From Ornithodoros turicata (Eukaryota > Arthropoda > Arachnida > Ixodida > Argasidae): a DNA stretch of 64,000 nt. The stretch covers positions 2,418,001-2,482,000 of the forward strand of contig NW_026999320.1 of the NCBI RefSeq assembly GCF_037126465.1, written 5' to 3'. The notes beneath the pieces were generated by a model. The model was not told the origin of the DNA. It saw nothing but the letters and a program-made list of their open reading frames with translations, and made no database searches. The translations under genes were made by a program, and so were the position numbers. Positions 48,859 through 60,800 of the stretch are shown one piece after another; the stretch's first letter is position 1, and each line of letters starts with the position of its first letter.

Positions 48859-48981
48859 GCGGCCGCGATACTAAGTACTATACTACCCATTTTTAGCTCT
48901 TGCGCAGTTGCAATGCTGCCCAACCCGCGTTGTATGATTCGGTTCGAGGAAATACGAAGTTGAATCCCGAAAAGAAATGTT

Positions 48982-51900
48982 ATGAACTCGCATTATCGAC
49001 TACTATTCGAGAATACGTCCACGATGAAGAGACGACATCCCTACAAAAGCTACCTCGGTCCATCATCCAAGAAGAGAGAACTACCGCGATCGACGTACTA
49101 CTTACGACGTGTAAAAAAGACGGTGAGTTTACATTAAGGAAACGTTCGCAAATCATCTGAGCACCTGCATACACATTTAGTTCTCGTTCTTTAAAATGCG
49201 TTCCACAGTCCGCATAAGCCGCTTGGTGCTTAATATTGCGCTGCTTTCATAACCTTATTTATTCATGCTTAATATGACGCACTGCTAACAACTGGGAAAC
49301 GCAGTCAGTTGTGCCAGCTTAAAACATAGGCCATAAACCTTCACAGACTTCATTCGTGTACTAAGGAAAACGCACATTTCCGCAAGATTCTCGACAGATT
49401 TTCATGCATACACGTATGCAGTGCAGGTGCCTAGATCGTGCTATAAGTAAGCCAAAGGCTATGATTTATTTGGGTTTTGGACATATTGCACCATCCTGTG
49501 CCACAGGGCTGGTAGAGTGTGAATTGACTCCAAACCTTACCCAATCTGTGTCCGTTCCAGCACGAATCGGACCAGGAGGGACATCCCACACCGAGCAGAG
49601 CAGTCCTTCCCGACACCTCATCCGACGAAGTGAGTAAGCCACTCTTACGTACTAGAAACCAGTGAGGGCCGTCCATACGGGGTTCCCTCCACTTCTTGGC
49701 TCCATGCAGTTCCGAGCAGTGCACTCGGGGTACCAGAGGTACCCCGTCCTGTGCCACAGGGCTGGTAGAGTGTGAATTGACTCCAAACCTTACCCAATCT
49801 GTGTCCATTCCAGCACGAATCCGACCAGGAGGGACATCCCACACCGAGCAGAGCAGTCCTTCCCGACACCTCATCCGACGAAGTGAGTAAGCCACTCTTA
49901 CGTACTAGAAACCAGTGAGGGCCGTCAATACGGGGTTCCCTCCACTTCTTGGCTCCATGCAGTTCCGAGCAGTGCACTCGGGGTACTAGAGGTACCCCGT
50001 CCTGTGCCACAGGGCTGGTAGAGTGTGAATTGACTCCAAACCTTACCCAATCTGTGTCCATTCCAGCACGAATCCGACCAGGAGGGACATCCCACACCGA
50101 GCAGAGCAGTCCTTCCCGACACCTCATCCGACGAAGTGAGTAAGCCACTCTTACGTACTAGAAACCAGTGAGGGCCGTCAATACGGGGTTCCCTCCACTT
50201 CTTGGCTCCATGCAGTTCCGAGCAGTGCACTCGGGGTACCAGAGGTACCCCGTCCTGTGCCACAGGGCTGGTAGAGTGTGAATTGACTCCAAACCTTACC
50301 CAATCTGTGTCCATTCCAGCACGAATCGGACCAGGAGGGACATCCCACACCGAGCAGAGCAGTCCTTCCCGACACCTCATCCGACGAAGTGAGTAAGCCA
50401 CTCTTACGTACTAGAAACCAGTGAGGGCCGTCAATACGGGGTTCCCTCCACTTCTTGGCTCCATGCAGTTCCGAGCAGTGCACTCGGGGTACCAGAGGTA
50501 CCCCGTCCTGTGCCACAGGGCTGGTAGAGTGTGAATTGACTCCAAACCTTACCCAATCTGTGTCCATTCCAGCACGAATCCGACCAGGAGGGACATCCCA
50601 CACCGAGCAGAGCAGTCCTTCCCGACACCTCATCCGACGAAGTGAGTAAGCCACTCTTACGTACTAGAAACCAGTGAGGGCCGTCAATACGGGGTTCCCT
50701 CCACTTCTTGGCTCCATGCAGTTCCGAGCAGTGCACTCGGGGTACTAGAGGTACCCCGTCCTGTGCCACAGGGCTGGTAGAGTGTGAATTGACTCCAAAC
50801 CTTACCCAATCTGTGTCCATTCCAGCACGAATCCGACCAGGAGGGACATCCCACACCGAGCAGAGCAGTCCTTCCCGACACCTCATCCGACGAAGTGAGT
50901 AAGCCACTCTTACGTACTAGAAACCAGTGAGGGCCGTCAATACGGGGTTCCCTCCACTTCTTGGCTCCATGCAGTTCCGAGCAGTGCACTCGGGGTACCA
51001 GAGGTACCCCGTCCTGTGCCACAGGGCTGGTAGAGTGTGAATTGACTCCAAACCTTACCCAATCTGTGTCCATTCCAGCACGAATCCGACCAGGAGGGAC
51101 ATCCCACACCGAGCAGAGCAGTCCTTCCCGACACCTCCTCCGACGAAGTGAGTAAGCCAGTCTTACGTACTAGAAACCAGTGGGGGCCGTCAATACGGGG
51201 TTCCCTCCACTTCTTGGCTCCATGCAGTTCCGAGCAGTGCACTCAGGGCACCAGAGGTACCCCATCCTGTGCCACAGGGCTGGTAGAGTGTGAATTGACT
51301 CCAAACCTTACCAATCTGTGTCCATTCCAGCACGAATCCGACCAGGAGGGACATCCCACACTGAGCAGAGCAGTCCTTCCCGACACCTCATCCGACGAAG
51401 TGAGTAAGCCAGTCTTACGCACTAGAAACCAGTGAGGGCCGTCAATACGGGGTTCCCTCCACTTCTTGGCTCCATGCAGTTCCGAGCAGTGCACTCAGGG
51501 TACCAGAGGTACCCCATCCTGTGCCACAGGGCTGCTAGAGTGTGAATTGACTCCAAACCTTACCCAATCTGTGTCCGTTCCAGCACGAATCCGACCAGGA
51601 GGGACATCCCACACAGAGCAGAGCACTCCTTCCCGACATCTCATCCGACGAAGTGAGTAAGCCAGTCTTACGTACTAGAAACCAGGGAGGGCCGTCAATA
51701 CGGGGTTCCTTCCACTTCTTGGCTCCATGCAGTTCCGAGCAGTGCACTCGGGGTACCAGAGGTACCCTATCCTGTGCCACAGGGCTGGTAGAGTGTGAAT
51801 TGACTCCAAACCTTACCCAATCTGTGTCCGTTCCAGCACGATTCCGACCACGAGGGACATCCCACACAGAGCAGAGCAGTCCTTCCCGACACCTCATCCG

Positions 51901-54900
51901 ACGAAGTGAGTAAGCCACTCTTACGTACTAGAAACCACTGAGGGCCGTCAATACGGGGTTCCCTCCACTTCTTGGCTCCATGCAGTTCCGAGCAGTGCAC
52001 TCGGGGTACCAGAGGTACCCCGTCCTGTGCCACAGGGCTGGTAGAGTGTGAATTGACTGTATTGTCGGACGCGGACACATATGCGTGCTGTTCACAGCTG
52101 CGGGGCATTGCATAGGATATTTACCACACTGTATGCTTTTAAAAATATTCCTTTTGAAGGAGCAATGAGGTGGCATCATCCTGCCTTATCTGTCATGCTG
52201 TCCACGAGGAGTCACGATGTAAAATATGTTTGCTCTGCGGCGCGTTATGGCTGCGCAGTCGAATTTACAACAAAAAAAATCTGAGAAAGCAGCCGTGGAC
52301 AGCAGACACAATGCTCCCATGACTTGGTGAAGCCTCTGTGCCCTGTTTCTTTGTGTGTTTAGTAGCTCACACATCGCTTATGTATGTTTGAGCCGTTCTG
52401 CCGTACGTCACTGTGCAGCTGAGGAGAGTACCAAACGTCACTCTGTAGCTTACCAATGCTCATCATTCTTTCACAAGAACTATTTTTGTTTGTTTATTTC
52501 ATCGGAGAACACTTTGAACCGAGAAACAAACAAAAAAAAACATTGGGGGTCACCTCAGTGGTCCTTTAAGATTGAGGTTATGATATGTAGTAAATTTTTT
52601 TGCAAATATTGTTTGTGTGGCCAACAGTTCTTCTTTCTTAGGTTGCTTCATGCTCTTGGACCTGTGGCACCTCTTCCGGACCTCCAGCAGGAGCTTCTGC
52701 TTGGATTGCCGATGTGGATCCCACCAGTAGTGACGTTGAAAACGACCCCACTTCTCGCAGCTATGAACAGGGCGATCAGTCTTTTGACACTGACATCCTC
52801 AGTGCAAATGTGTGCAAGTGTGTATCCACAACGATTGCTGATGTTATGGTGCTGGCCCTTGCATAAGACAGCCGACACCAGCCAACGAAACGTGCTTTGC
52901 TGGACCTGCTGGTCCTCATTAACACAATATTTCAGAGCAACATTCTGCCGACATCTCAGTACTTTTTCAAGAAGGTTTTCCCAATAAAAGCTGAGCATGT
53001 TTCGCATCATCTGTACTGCCCGCGCTGCTCATTCCATCTGGGACATAAAAGGAAGACCGCAAGCAAGAGAGTAAAATGCACCAACTGCAACTCTGAATGG
53101 AATGTCAAAAATGTTCCATCGCTCATCATGTTGCCTCTTGGTCCACAAATTCAGTTTCTCTTTGAAAACAATCCCTGCATTCAGGAGCACCTCAGCTACA
53201 GACGTGACAGGATAAAGAGTCAGACAAAGAATTTTGAAGATATCTTAGATGGCAGAAAGTACACAGTCTTATCTCAGCCCGGTGAAGTGCTGTCATCACC
53301 AGAGAATTTTTCATATTCATTCAACACTGATGGGGCACAGGTGTTTAAGTCAACAAACACTTCAGTGTGGCCCATACATGTCATGATAAATGAACTACCA
53401 CCCACCCTGAGACAGAAACACATGCTCTTAGCTGGGATGTGGTATGGGAAGAATAAACCGGATATGAACATGTTCCTTGGACTCTTCGTGGAAGATGCCA
53501 AAAAAGTATTCAGTGGCGTGAGGTGGAAGAGTACATCAGGGAATATGATTACTAGCAGATTTGTTGGGCTGTGCTGTTGTGTGGACTCAGTGGCACGGGC
53601 TCCCATGCAAAACCACATAGGATTTCATGGATTCTATGGATGCAACTGGTGTTGCCACAAGGGTGAACATTTTGCTAAAGCCATGAGGTTTCCTGTGACT
53701 TCTGAAACACCTGAACAACGAACTGATGGTCAAGCCTTGAGGCAGATGCAAAAGGCACTGGAGGAGAACCGCCCTGTTTGTGGATTTAAGGGACCTGCTG
53801 CACTAATTAATCTGCCCACATTTGGCATAGTGTCCGGCTTTGTGCCAGACTATATGCACACAGTTCTGTTGGGGGTTGTGCGCACTGTGACTGGCCTGTG
53901 GTTGTCTGAAGCCAAAGAGCTCTATTATATTGGCAAGAAGTCAACAATCAATCTGATCAACAAAAGAATCATGCAGATGTCACCACCATACAGTGTCTCG
54001 AGGTTGCCCAGGGGCATAACTGATCATCGTCTATGGAAAGCCTCCGAATGGAAGTCATGGTTGCTTTTTTATGCTTTTCCATGTCTCAAAGGTATCCTTC
54101 AGGAAAAGTACTTGAAGCATTTCGCGCTCCTATCAGAAGCCATGTTTATTCTACTCAAGGACTCTCTGAGCAGATCAGACATAAACAAGGCAGATTGTTT
54201 GCTGGTTGAATTTGTCTGCAAGATGGAGTCGTTGTATGGCAAAGCAGCAATGTCATTCAATGTTCACTGCCTCACACATCTTGCAAAAGTGTTGTAGACT
54301 ATGGTCCTCTGTGGGCCCATTCTGGATTCCCCTTTGAAGCAGCAAATGGGCTTCTGCTAAAATTATTTAAAGGAACTCGGTCTGTATCGCTTCAAATCGT
54401 GCAGAACTTCTTGCTTTTCCGGTCTGTGCCATACTTTAGCAGCCTCTACAATGTACAGCCATTCGTCACTGATTACGCAGATCACCTATTTGAACATGAT
54501 CCACTACAACAAACTTTAAAAGTTGGATCGGTGCGCGTTGTTGGCAAAGGCGTCAGACATGGGCCGGTGCACACATTTAGAGATGTAGCAGTGACATTGC
54601 CTTCCTCCAGCACTGTTTACAAGCGAATGATAATGAAAAGAACAATGTATCATTCGACTGACTATTCTAGATCGCACCGACGAAACAATAGGACAGTTTG
54701 TCTGACAGATGGTTCATATGCTGAAATACTTCGTATCTGTGTCTACGAAAGTGCTGCTGAAATGGAATGTGTGCTGCTGCTTATGGAATATGATTGTGCT
54801 CATGAGTTTTTTAGTCCTCATCTCACAGTATGCTCCTCCTCGGGACGAATAATATCATGTGCCCCTGACGCTCTGGAATCCAGGTGTATGTGGATGCCGT

Positions 54901-54977
54901 TGAATGACGTGGAATGTGTAGTGAGCAAGCTACCAAACAAGGTTGAAAACTTACTTGGGTTATCTCCCAAAAGCTGA
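48982..54977 (+). CDS. EnSpm/CACTA-like transposase gene with ten tandem mini-exons
   Basis: Exon 1 (48982-49122, 47 codons) is basic (MKRRHPYKSYLGPSSKKREL) with donor ACG|GTGAGT in phase 0. Ten 69-nt exons follow at 49561, 49814, 50067, 50320, 50573, 50826, 51079, 51331, 51584 and 51837. Each has acceptor TCC(A/G)TTCCAG and donor GAA|GTGAGTAAG in phase 0, encoding a 23-residue acidic peptide (HESDQEGHPTPS...PDTSSDE). The main exon starts at 52642 (acceptor TTTCTTAG, phase 0): an acidic linker (DVDPTSSDVENDPTSRSYEQ), a C4 zinc motif (YCPRCSFHLG...CTNCNSEW), VPDYMHTVLLGVVRTVTGLW, RLPRGITDHRLWKASEWKSW, SFNVHCLTHLAK and a C-terminal domain ending at 54,977. Defects: TAA at 52864-52866, and a one-base deletion just before TAG 54295-54297. 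It is probably a recently inactivated transposase. The splice model is inferred. Confidence 0.7.
49491..52058. repeat. 253-bp satellite, ten full units plus a 39-bp partial
   Basis: Units begin at 49491, 49744, 49997, 50250, 50503, 50756, 51009, 51262 (252 bp, one C lost), 51514 and 51767. A partial unit runs 52020-52058. Units 2-6 are almost identical and units 7-10 are more diverged. Each unit holds one 69-nt putative mini-exon and, at most junctions, a perfect hairpin CGGGGTACC-AGA-GGTACCCCG. Because 253 is not a multiple of three, the long open frames on the minus strand change register from copy to copy and are not genes. Confidence 0.97.
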
Positions 54978-56560
54978 GTGCGAAACGTTTTGATGTACCA
55001 ATCCTAATGCTACATCTGCGGATAATACTTTTAATTGAGTTAATACTCTTCATTTTTGAACTCGTATTACAGTGAACTCTTATATTACCCATGATAATCC
55101 ATCACACTTGTTTTATGAGCATTTTTCTTGAGAATTGTTTCATCACAATGTAAATCCACCTAGTTATTATGACTGCATCACATGGTATAGTCTACCACAT
55201 ACCTCAGGCAGAGGGCAGAATGTTAGATTAAGGCACCAAGGATTCAGATGACTCCTGATGTTGGTGATCACTCATACTCATACATAGGGTTCTTTTTCGG
55301 GTTAAATGATTTTTTTACGATAATTCCCCCCCTCCGACGAGTTTTCAAGAATTCAAGTGAAACCTGATATCTACCCAAACTTGTTGTGATCCTCCAAGTT
55401 GTCATTCTAGGTAAACCGTCAGGAAAAGTGAATCATAATATCAACAAAGAGAGCTGTTTGTCCTCCTCTTATAATCCCATCCAGCAGGAGTCAAAGATGA
55501 GCTTTTGTGGGCCTCCAGCAAGTGTTTGAATACCGCGGTCATTCACTGCCCCAGTTCTGAGCGGAAACGCAAAAATTGTTGTTTCTCGTTCCAGTGTCAG
55601 AGCAGTGCTTTGTTTCATATGCCTTTCGTTTCACCCGTAAATTCCCTGATGACATAACAGATATTGTAGCGCCCTATTTCTGCCTGAATTCTGGTGTGTA
55701 AATAGCACACGATTCTCACACCCCACGAATTTCAAAAATCATAAAATCCAAAAACGAAGAACTCTACTCACACAGCATTTCGGACCACCAAAGTGCTCAA
55801 GTGCTTAAGAAGGCTGTGAGCTTTCCTGAAACTAAAGAGTCATAATGACGCAGACTTTTCAGTCCCTGTTGTGGTCTGTACGTTCAGTAGAGGGCATTTT
55901 TCATTAGTATGACTGTTTGCTTTATTTGACCAATATCCATGGGACCTCTGATCATCATATTAATGAGAAGTCACTGTATACGATGCACGGATTTGCAACA
56001 ACAGAAGGCATGTTTCCTGACTGTGATGACATGTTGTGTTGGTTCGATTTCACTGTTACTTTTGTGTAAATATAGGTCTGTTTGTGTGAATTTGCGTTGT
56101 TCTATGTTTGTTGTCATATTTTGTGCACTGGAAAGCAATATTTCTAATTTTATTTCAATAAAGCTGAAATGCGAATGTATATTACACTTGATAAAGTCTC
56201 GTTCTTTTCCTTGCGCACTCTTTGCTACAATTTGTTTTTTTTTACATATTCTCAATTAAATACATTGTACAAGTTCAATTTTATCAACTTCAATATCTGC
56301 TCTTCCATATATAACAAAATGTATGTTTCACTGAAATGTAAGCTAATTGGTAATTATAAAGTTCCCTGTATGGGATACCACAGAAACAAGTTGGAGTGGG
56401 ATGCGTACACTGTGCAGAAGACATTTGCTTTCAATTGGACGAATTCGTCGAAGTCTGTGCCACTGCGCAAAATGCACAATCACATTAATAGTTCAATAAG
56501 GAATGATGGCTCCTTTATATTAATTCCATGTATAACTATTCCACATCACAATTCCCTCAT
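54978..56560. other. downstream of the transposase; no gene recognised
   Basis: The stretch is AT-rich with many stops. It may be 3' UTR and element interior. No TIR was identified. Confidence 0.4.
56157..56162 (+). terminator. possible polyadenylation signal
   Basis: AATAAA (TTTCAATAAAGCTG) on the transposase strand, about 1.2 kb past its stop. It is the best-placed hexamer, but the long UTR makes it uncertain. Confidence 0.25.
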
Positions 56561-57235
56561 GATGGCAGTCTTCGCTGCATAGCACATACGATCGTACTAG
56601 TTCAATTGGAAACGACAATTAGTTCAGACGAAATTCCGCAAAATTAGTCTTCATTGTGCATGGAGCAGTCCTCACCGCACAACATGCTTAATCACATTAG
56701 TTCAATGGGGAATTAATGCAGCTCATTCGTATGACAGTCTTCGCTGCATAGCACAGAGGATCATATTTGTTGAATTGGAAATTCTCCTTTATAATTATAG
56801 TATGCGCGTTCAGACGCGAAATTCCGCAAAATTCGTCCACATTCGTCTGTGCATCGAGCAGTCTTCACCGCACAACATGCTTATAGTCACATTAGTTCAA
56901 TGGGGAATGAATGCAGCTCATTCGACGCCATTAGAACCAATTGCCCCAATTGGTTCCACAATCACTCCGTGATGGCAGTCTTCACTGCATAACACATAGG
57001 AACGCATTAGTTCAAGTGGAATTCATCGTTTCGCATTGGTACCTGTTTAGGCCAATTAGTTGACTTGGTTTCTGATTCCCTTGTAGTGGGCTTCACCACA
57101 GCACCTTTACAGCGCCCAAACATAAAGCCAGCTTTCCTGCAACACTTCCCATTACTCCAATGAGGAATATGCGCGTTATTCACATTGCGCGAATTGCACG
57201 CTTCCAATTCTCATTGAAACTCATTGAAATTTATC
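56560..57235. repeat. irregular tandem repeats with AGTTCAATTGGAA words
   Basis: Three loosely tandem copies spaced 171-240 bp carry CAGTCTTCGCTGCATAGCAC (near 56,567, 56,738 and 56,977), ACCGCACAACATGCTTA (56,673 and 56,866) and CACATTAGTTCAATGGGGAA. CAATTGG and CTCATTGA palindromic words are frequent. They could be subterminal repeats of the neighbouring EnSpm-like element. Confidence 0.6.
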
Positions 57236-57589
57236 AGAGCGCTCAATGAGATCGAGCCTCCTATTTCCAGCAGGGACGTAACAAATGCTGCAAGAGTGAT
57301 CGCACTTGCGAGGTGAACGCCGCAGTTTACTTCCACCCTACCTCACAAACGGCTTGTTTAAAGTGATGCCAAGTAAAATTGGATAGAATTGCACAGTAAC
57401 ATCACTGCGAACATGACATGTAGAATTTATAAATTATATATTGCAATACTCGACTTCTACGGCCATTAGTCATTGTCATTGATTGTTGAATACTATGATT
57501 CTTGAGAGCTTCTTTCGTAGTCGTGGTCTGTCATTCACGTTTTCTGTGTGATCCTTTGCAAGATAGTGAAGTCGAATCTTGCCATCCCA

Positions 57590-57740
57590 AGCAACGTACC
57601 AAATTTGGCCCAATGATGGGCCAAATTTGGCAAGCCAAACTGGCCATCGATGGCCCATGCTTGGCCAAACAGCACATTTCCGGTATGGGTTTCGTTCCTT
57701 GGCCCAAGACCCCGGCATCATTTGGCTGGCCAATCACTGC
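57590..57740. repeat. palindromic-word block, word CCAAATTTGGCC
   Basis: The block has CCAAATTTGGCCCAATGATG, GGGCCAAATTTGGC, ACTGGCCATCGATGGCC and TTGGCCAA in succession, again a block built from one self-complementary word and its variants. Confidence 0.6.
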
Positions 57741-57853
57741 CCAAACACATCAATTATTTAATGAAATCTCATTAGTACACAGGCAGTGACATGCTATAAA
57801 GTAACCTGTAGCTCAACTTTATTTGGGTTCATTTTGGCACGTAGAAATATTGG

Positions 57854-60800
57854 TTACATAATCATTGGTTGGATGCGACCCCCATTCCGATCGGCTGCAA
57901 AAGACAGCCATTTCTTTACTACATTTTTTATGGCAGCATCTGTAGCATCCTTGAAGTTTATACGCACGGACCCTGAAAGAAAGAGATGCAAAATATCAGT
58001 TCTGAGAAGGCACGAGAAAGTGCTCATTAGGCAAGAGGTTGCGTATCATAGTTGTCAGCTATAAGGAAGATGTACTACGTCCCACATATACCGTATTTTC
58101 ACGCGTATTAGCCGCGGCTTATGCGCGATTTTTTTTTCTCACGGGCGCCCTGCGGCTTATCCACCGGTGCGGCTTATCTGATGACTATTTTTTTCCTGGT
58201 ATTTTCCCCATACGCCGATTTTAACGAAAGGGCCGACAGTGCCTCTGTAACAGCACTGCCCTGCAGATGCACGAACAGTGCGTAACAGGGACGGGTCCAC
58301 ATTCGAGTAGATTGATCTTCCTGGTGCATTCCCCCAAGCAGCTTTAAGGAAAGTGGTGACAGTGATTCACGTCTTCTGGAAGATCACTGACCCATCAGTC
58401 CACGAAAAACTCCCCACAAGGGCACAATCCGATCTAGAACTCCAGAACTGACCTCCTCTGTTGTACACTGTGCCGATCCCGGAGTATGGACCACAGGGTT
58501 TATGGCCTTCTCTATGGTCTCCTTTGTCGCACAAATCAGTCGTCTCGTATTGCCCGCGGCTTATCTGCGGGTGCGGCTTATCTGCCAGAAAATTTTCAAA
58601 ACGTCCCAAAAAGCGCGTCCTGCGGCTTATCTGCGGTGCGGCTTATACGCGTGAAATTACGGTATATTCAGGGAACTTTCGTACGAGCACAACACAATGC
58701 AGAAACAAAGTAGTGAAGGAATCACTTGAAGTCTTTTTTTTTTCTGCAGTTCCCAGTGCAGAACTCAAAGACGTAAACTGGGACAGAGTGGGGCAGCTGA
58801 TTTAAGAACGCCTGTGTGAACCTTATCCTTTGTTGTCTCCTTTTCAAAGCAAGAGTTTGCACATTTCCTGTCATTCAGCAGGCCAACCTTTTTTGCGGAA
58901 TGTACATAAGGAAAATATGTCTGGAGAGTTCGTAGGCAAGTGTGAACGTGAACTGGTGGAAGCCTTTGAAATGAAAAGGGGAAACAAAAACACTGTCATA
59001 ACTGGCCTGTCAGTGTCCCGTCTTTATAGCTTATGGAAAACAGTAAATTCTTCAATAGATTTAATATTCTATGTTGGTTATTTCTGACGTTTGAAGAGCT
59101 CAGTAGTCACAGTTAAAATACTTTTTACAAAAGAAACTATTCAAGATGTTACCTATTCAAAAACAAACAAAGTTCTCCGCTTTGTAAATGAAAGTGTGTC
59201 GAGCAAGTGTGCAGTAGAGGGAGTTTCACGAGGGAGTTTAACACTCATAGGGTATTGCCCATAACTATGAGGTATTGACCAATCTATTTTGAATAACATG
59301 TTTAACTAGAACAGAGCAGAACAAAGAAAAAGGTACACAAACCTAATATCATCTTGATGACATTGGTCAGTTTCGAGAACGAATGCTTTTCCCCTTGCGA
59401 GCCCTTCCAGCTGCACCTTAGTGCCAACTGGTTTGGTACAATGTCACGCGGTACAGCGCTCACGGCACCCCTCTCATCGCTGCCACCTTTCGTAGCAAAG
59501 AAGTGTAACACATGAAGAAAGCCACTGGTGAGTAGCTCAACTTGAAAGCAAACGATACAAAGCAACAAAATAGAACAAATCAGGAATCGAAATATATATG
59601 CTTATTTCCAAGTGCAGATTAAGTGATTTCAGGAATATAGCAGGCACTACAGCAAATTGAACTGGCCTCTGTAGTGCAAGTACACTTGATCCAGCGCACA
59701 TGTCACAGTGGCTGTTTCAGTACAACACATATTAAGTATGTTCCATAGGTTATGTCAAACTGTCGTGCACTGTGGTGAACTGCACTAGAATGGCCAGTGG
59801 AATTCAGTATTATACATGGTGTTTATTCTAAAACCTTACAGTATTTTTACAAATAGATACGCAATGACGTACTAGATACAAACTGGACAATGCGTAGATG
59901 ACGTTTGTGCAGTTCAATTTTAGGACCAGACAGACATTCTCTGGATGAAAGTGTGCAACTATGAGACGACTAGTTACCTCAATTCCTCAACTAGCTTTTT
60001 AATTACGAAATTTCGGGCAAAAGCGAGACAGCAGATTGAGATGCTATGCCAGCTGCAAGCCACTTTACATTTAACAAATCCTGAAACACATACGTTCGGT
60101 GAAATATCTATCTCCAAACGGTGATATGCAAATAAGCCAAACCCGCAGCGACCGGGAACACTGACAGTACAGTGCTCATTTCACATCGGAAAGCGACGTG
60201 ATTCACAACGATGGAAATCGGCGCTCATCAGGAGCGTATTTTAGGTTTTGGATCATTTGCATATTACAATTTAGAGATGGCTATTTTAACACATGCATTA
60301 TCTCCAAAAGAACGAATTTAATAAATTACCATAGAAGTTAGGTTCCTCTCCTACTGGAGGTAGGTGTCTAAATCCTCCAACATTTCGAAGGCAGTGGCAG
60401 GTATCATGGGGCAGTCCTCAGGGAGATTTAAGGGTACTTTCCCATGGACGCATCGCTTGTTCATTTCACGTATTTCCAGCAAAGTTTCTTTGTTATGCAG
60501 AAAAATCCTGCTTTCGAATACTGTGCAAACACAAACAACAGGAATAATGAAACACTGGCTTGCAATGCACACTACAACACAGCAAGTATAATGTCGCCCA
60601 CCTTTAAATCTAGACTCAAGAGTGGAGATTTTCTCCAGTAGTGTCTTCAACAGATGATGACTTTCCTGGTCTTCTAGTGCATGTTGTGGTGTCCCTATAG
60701 AGCAAGAGCACAACACAAATGCAATATCCGTGTCGTTTCAGTTGAACCAAATTGCAAAACAAAAGACAAACTAGTTACATTAGCACAGCTTTGATCTGGG

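Noticed and set aside
49696..51913. Plus-strand 64-codon frames in each satellite unit ending in RRSE
   Set aside because: The stop lies inside the GTGAGTAAG donor, and the frame crosses the presumed intron and acceptor; the mini-exon uses another frame.
49431..51918. Minus-strand open frames of 100-167 codons across the 253-bp satellite
   Set aside because: They shift register with every 253-bp unit, stop at the array ends and resemble no protein; they mirror the satellite.
49491..52058. CRISPR array
   Set aside because: The repeats are 253 bp, contiguous and without unique spacers, in animal DNA.
58750..58805. Plus-strand terminal exon PSAELKDVNWDRVGQLI after a T-rich acceptor
   Set aside because: No upstream plus-strand exon was found, and the stretch lies inside an intron of the minus-strand DUF4806 gene.
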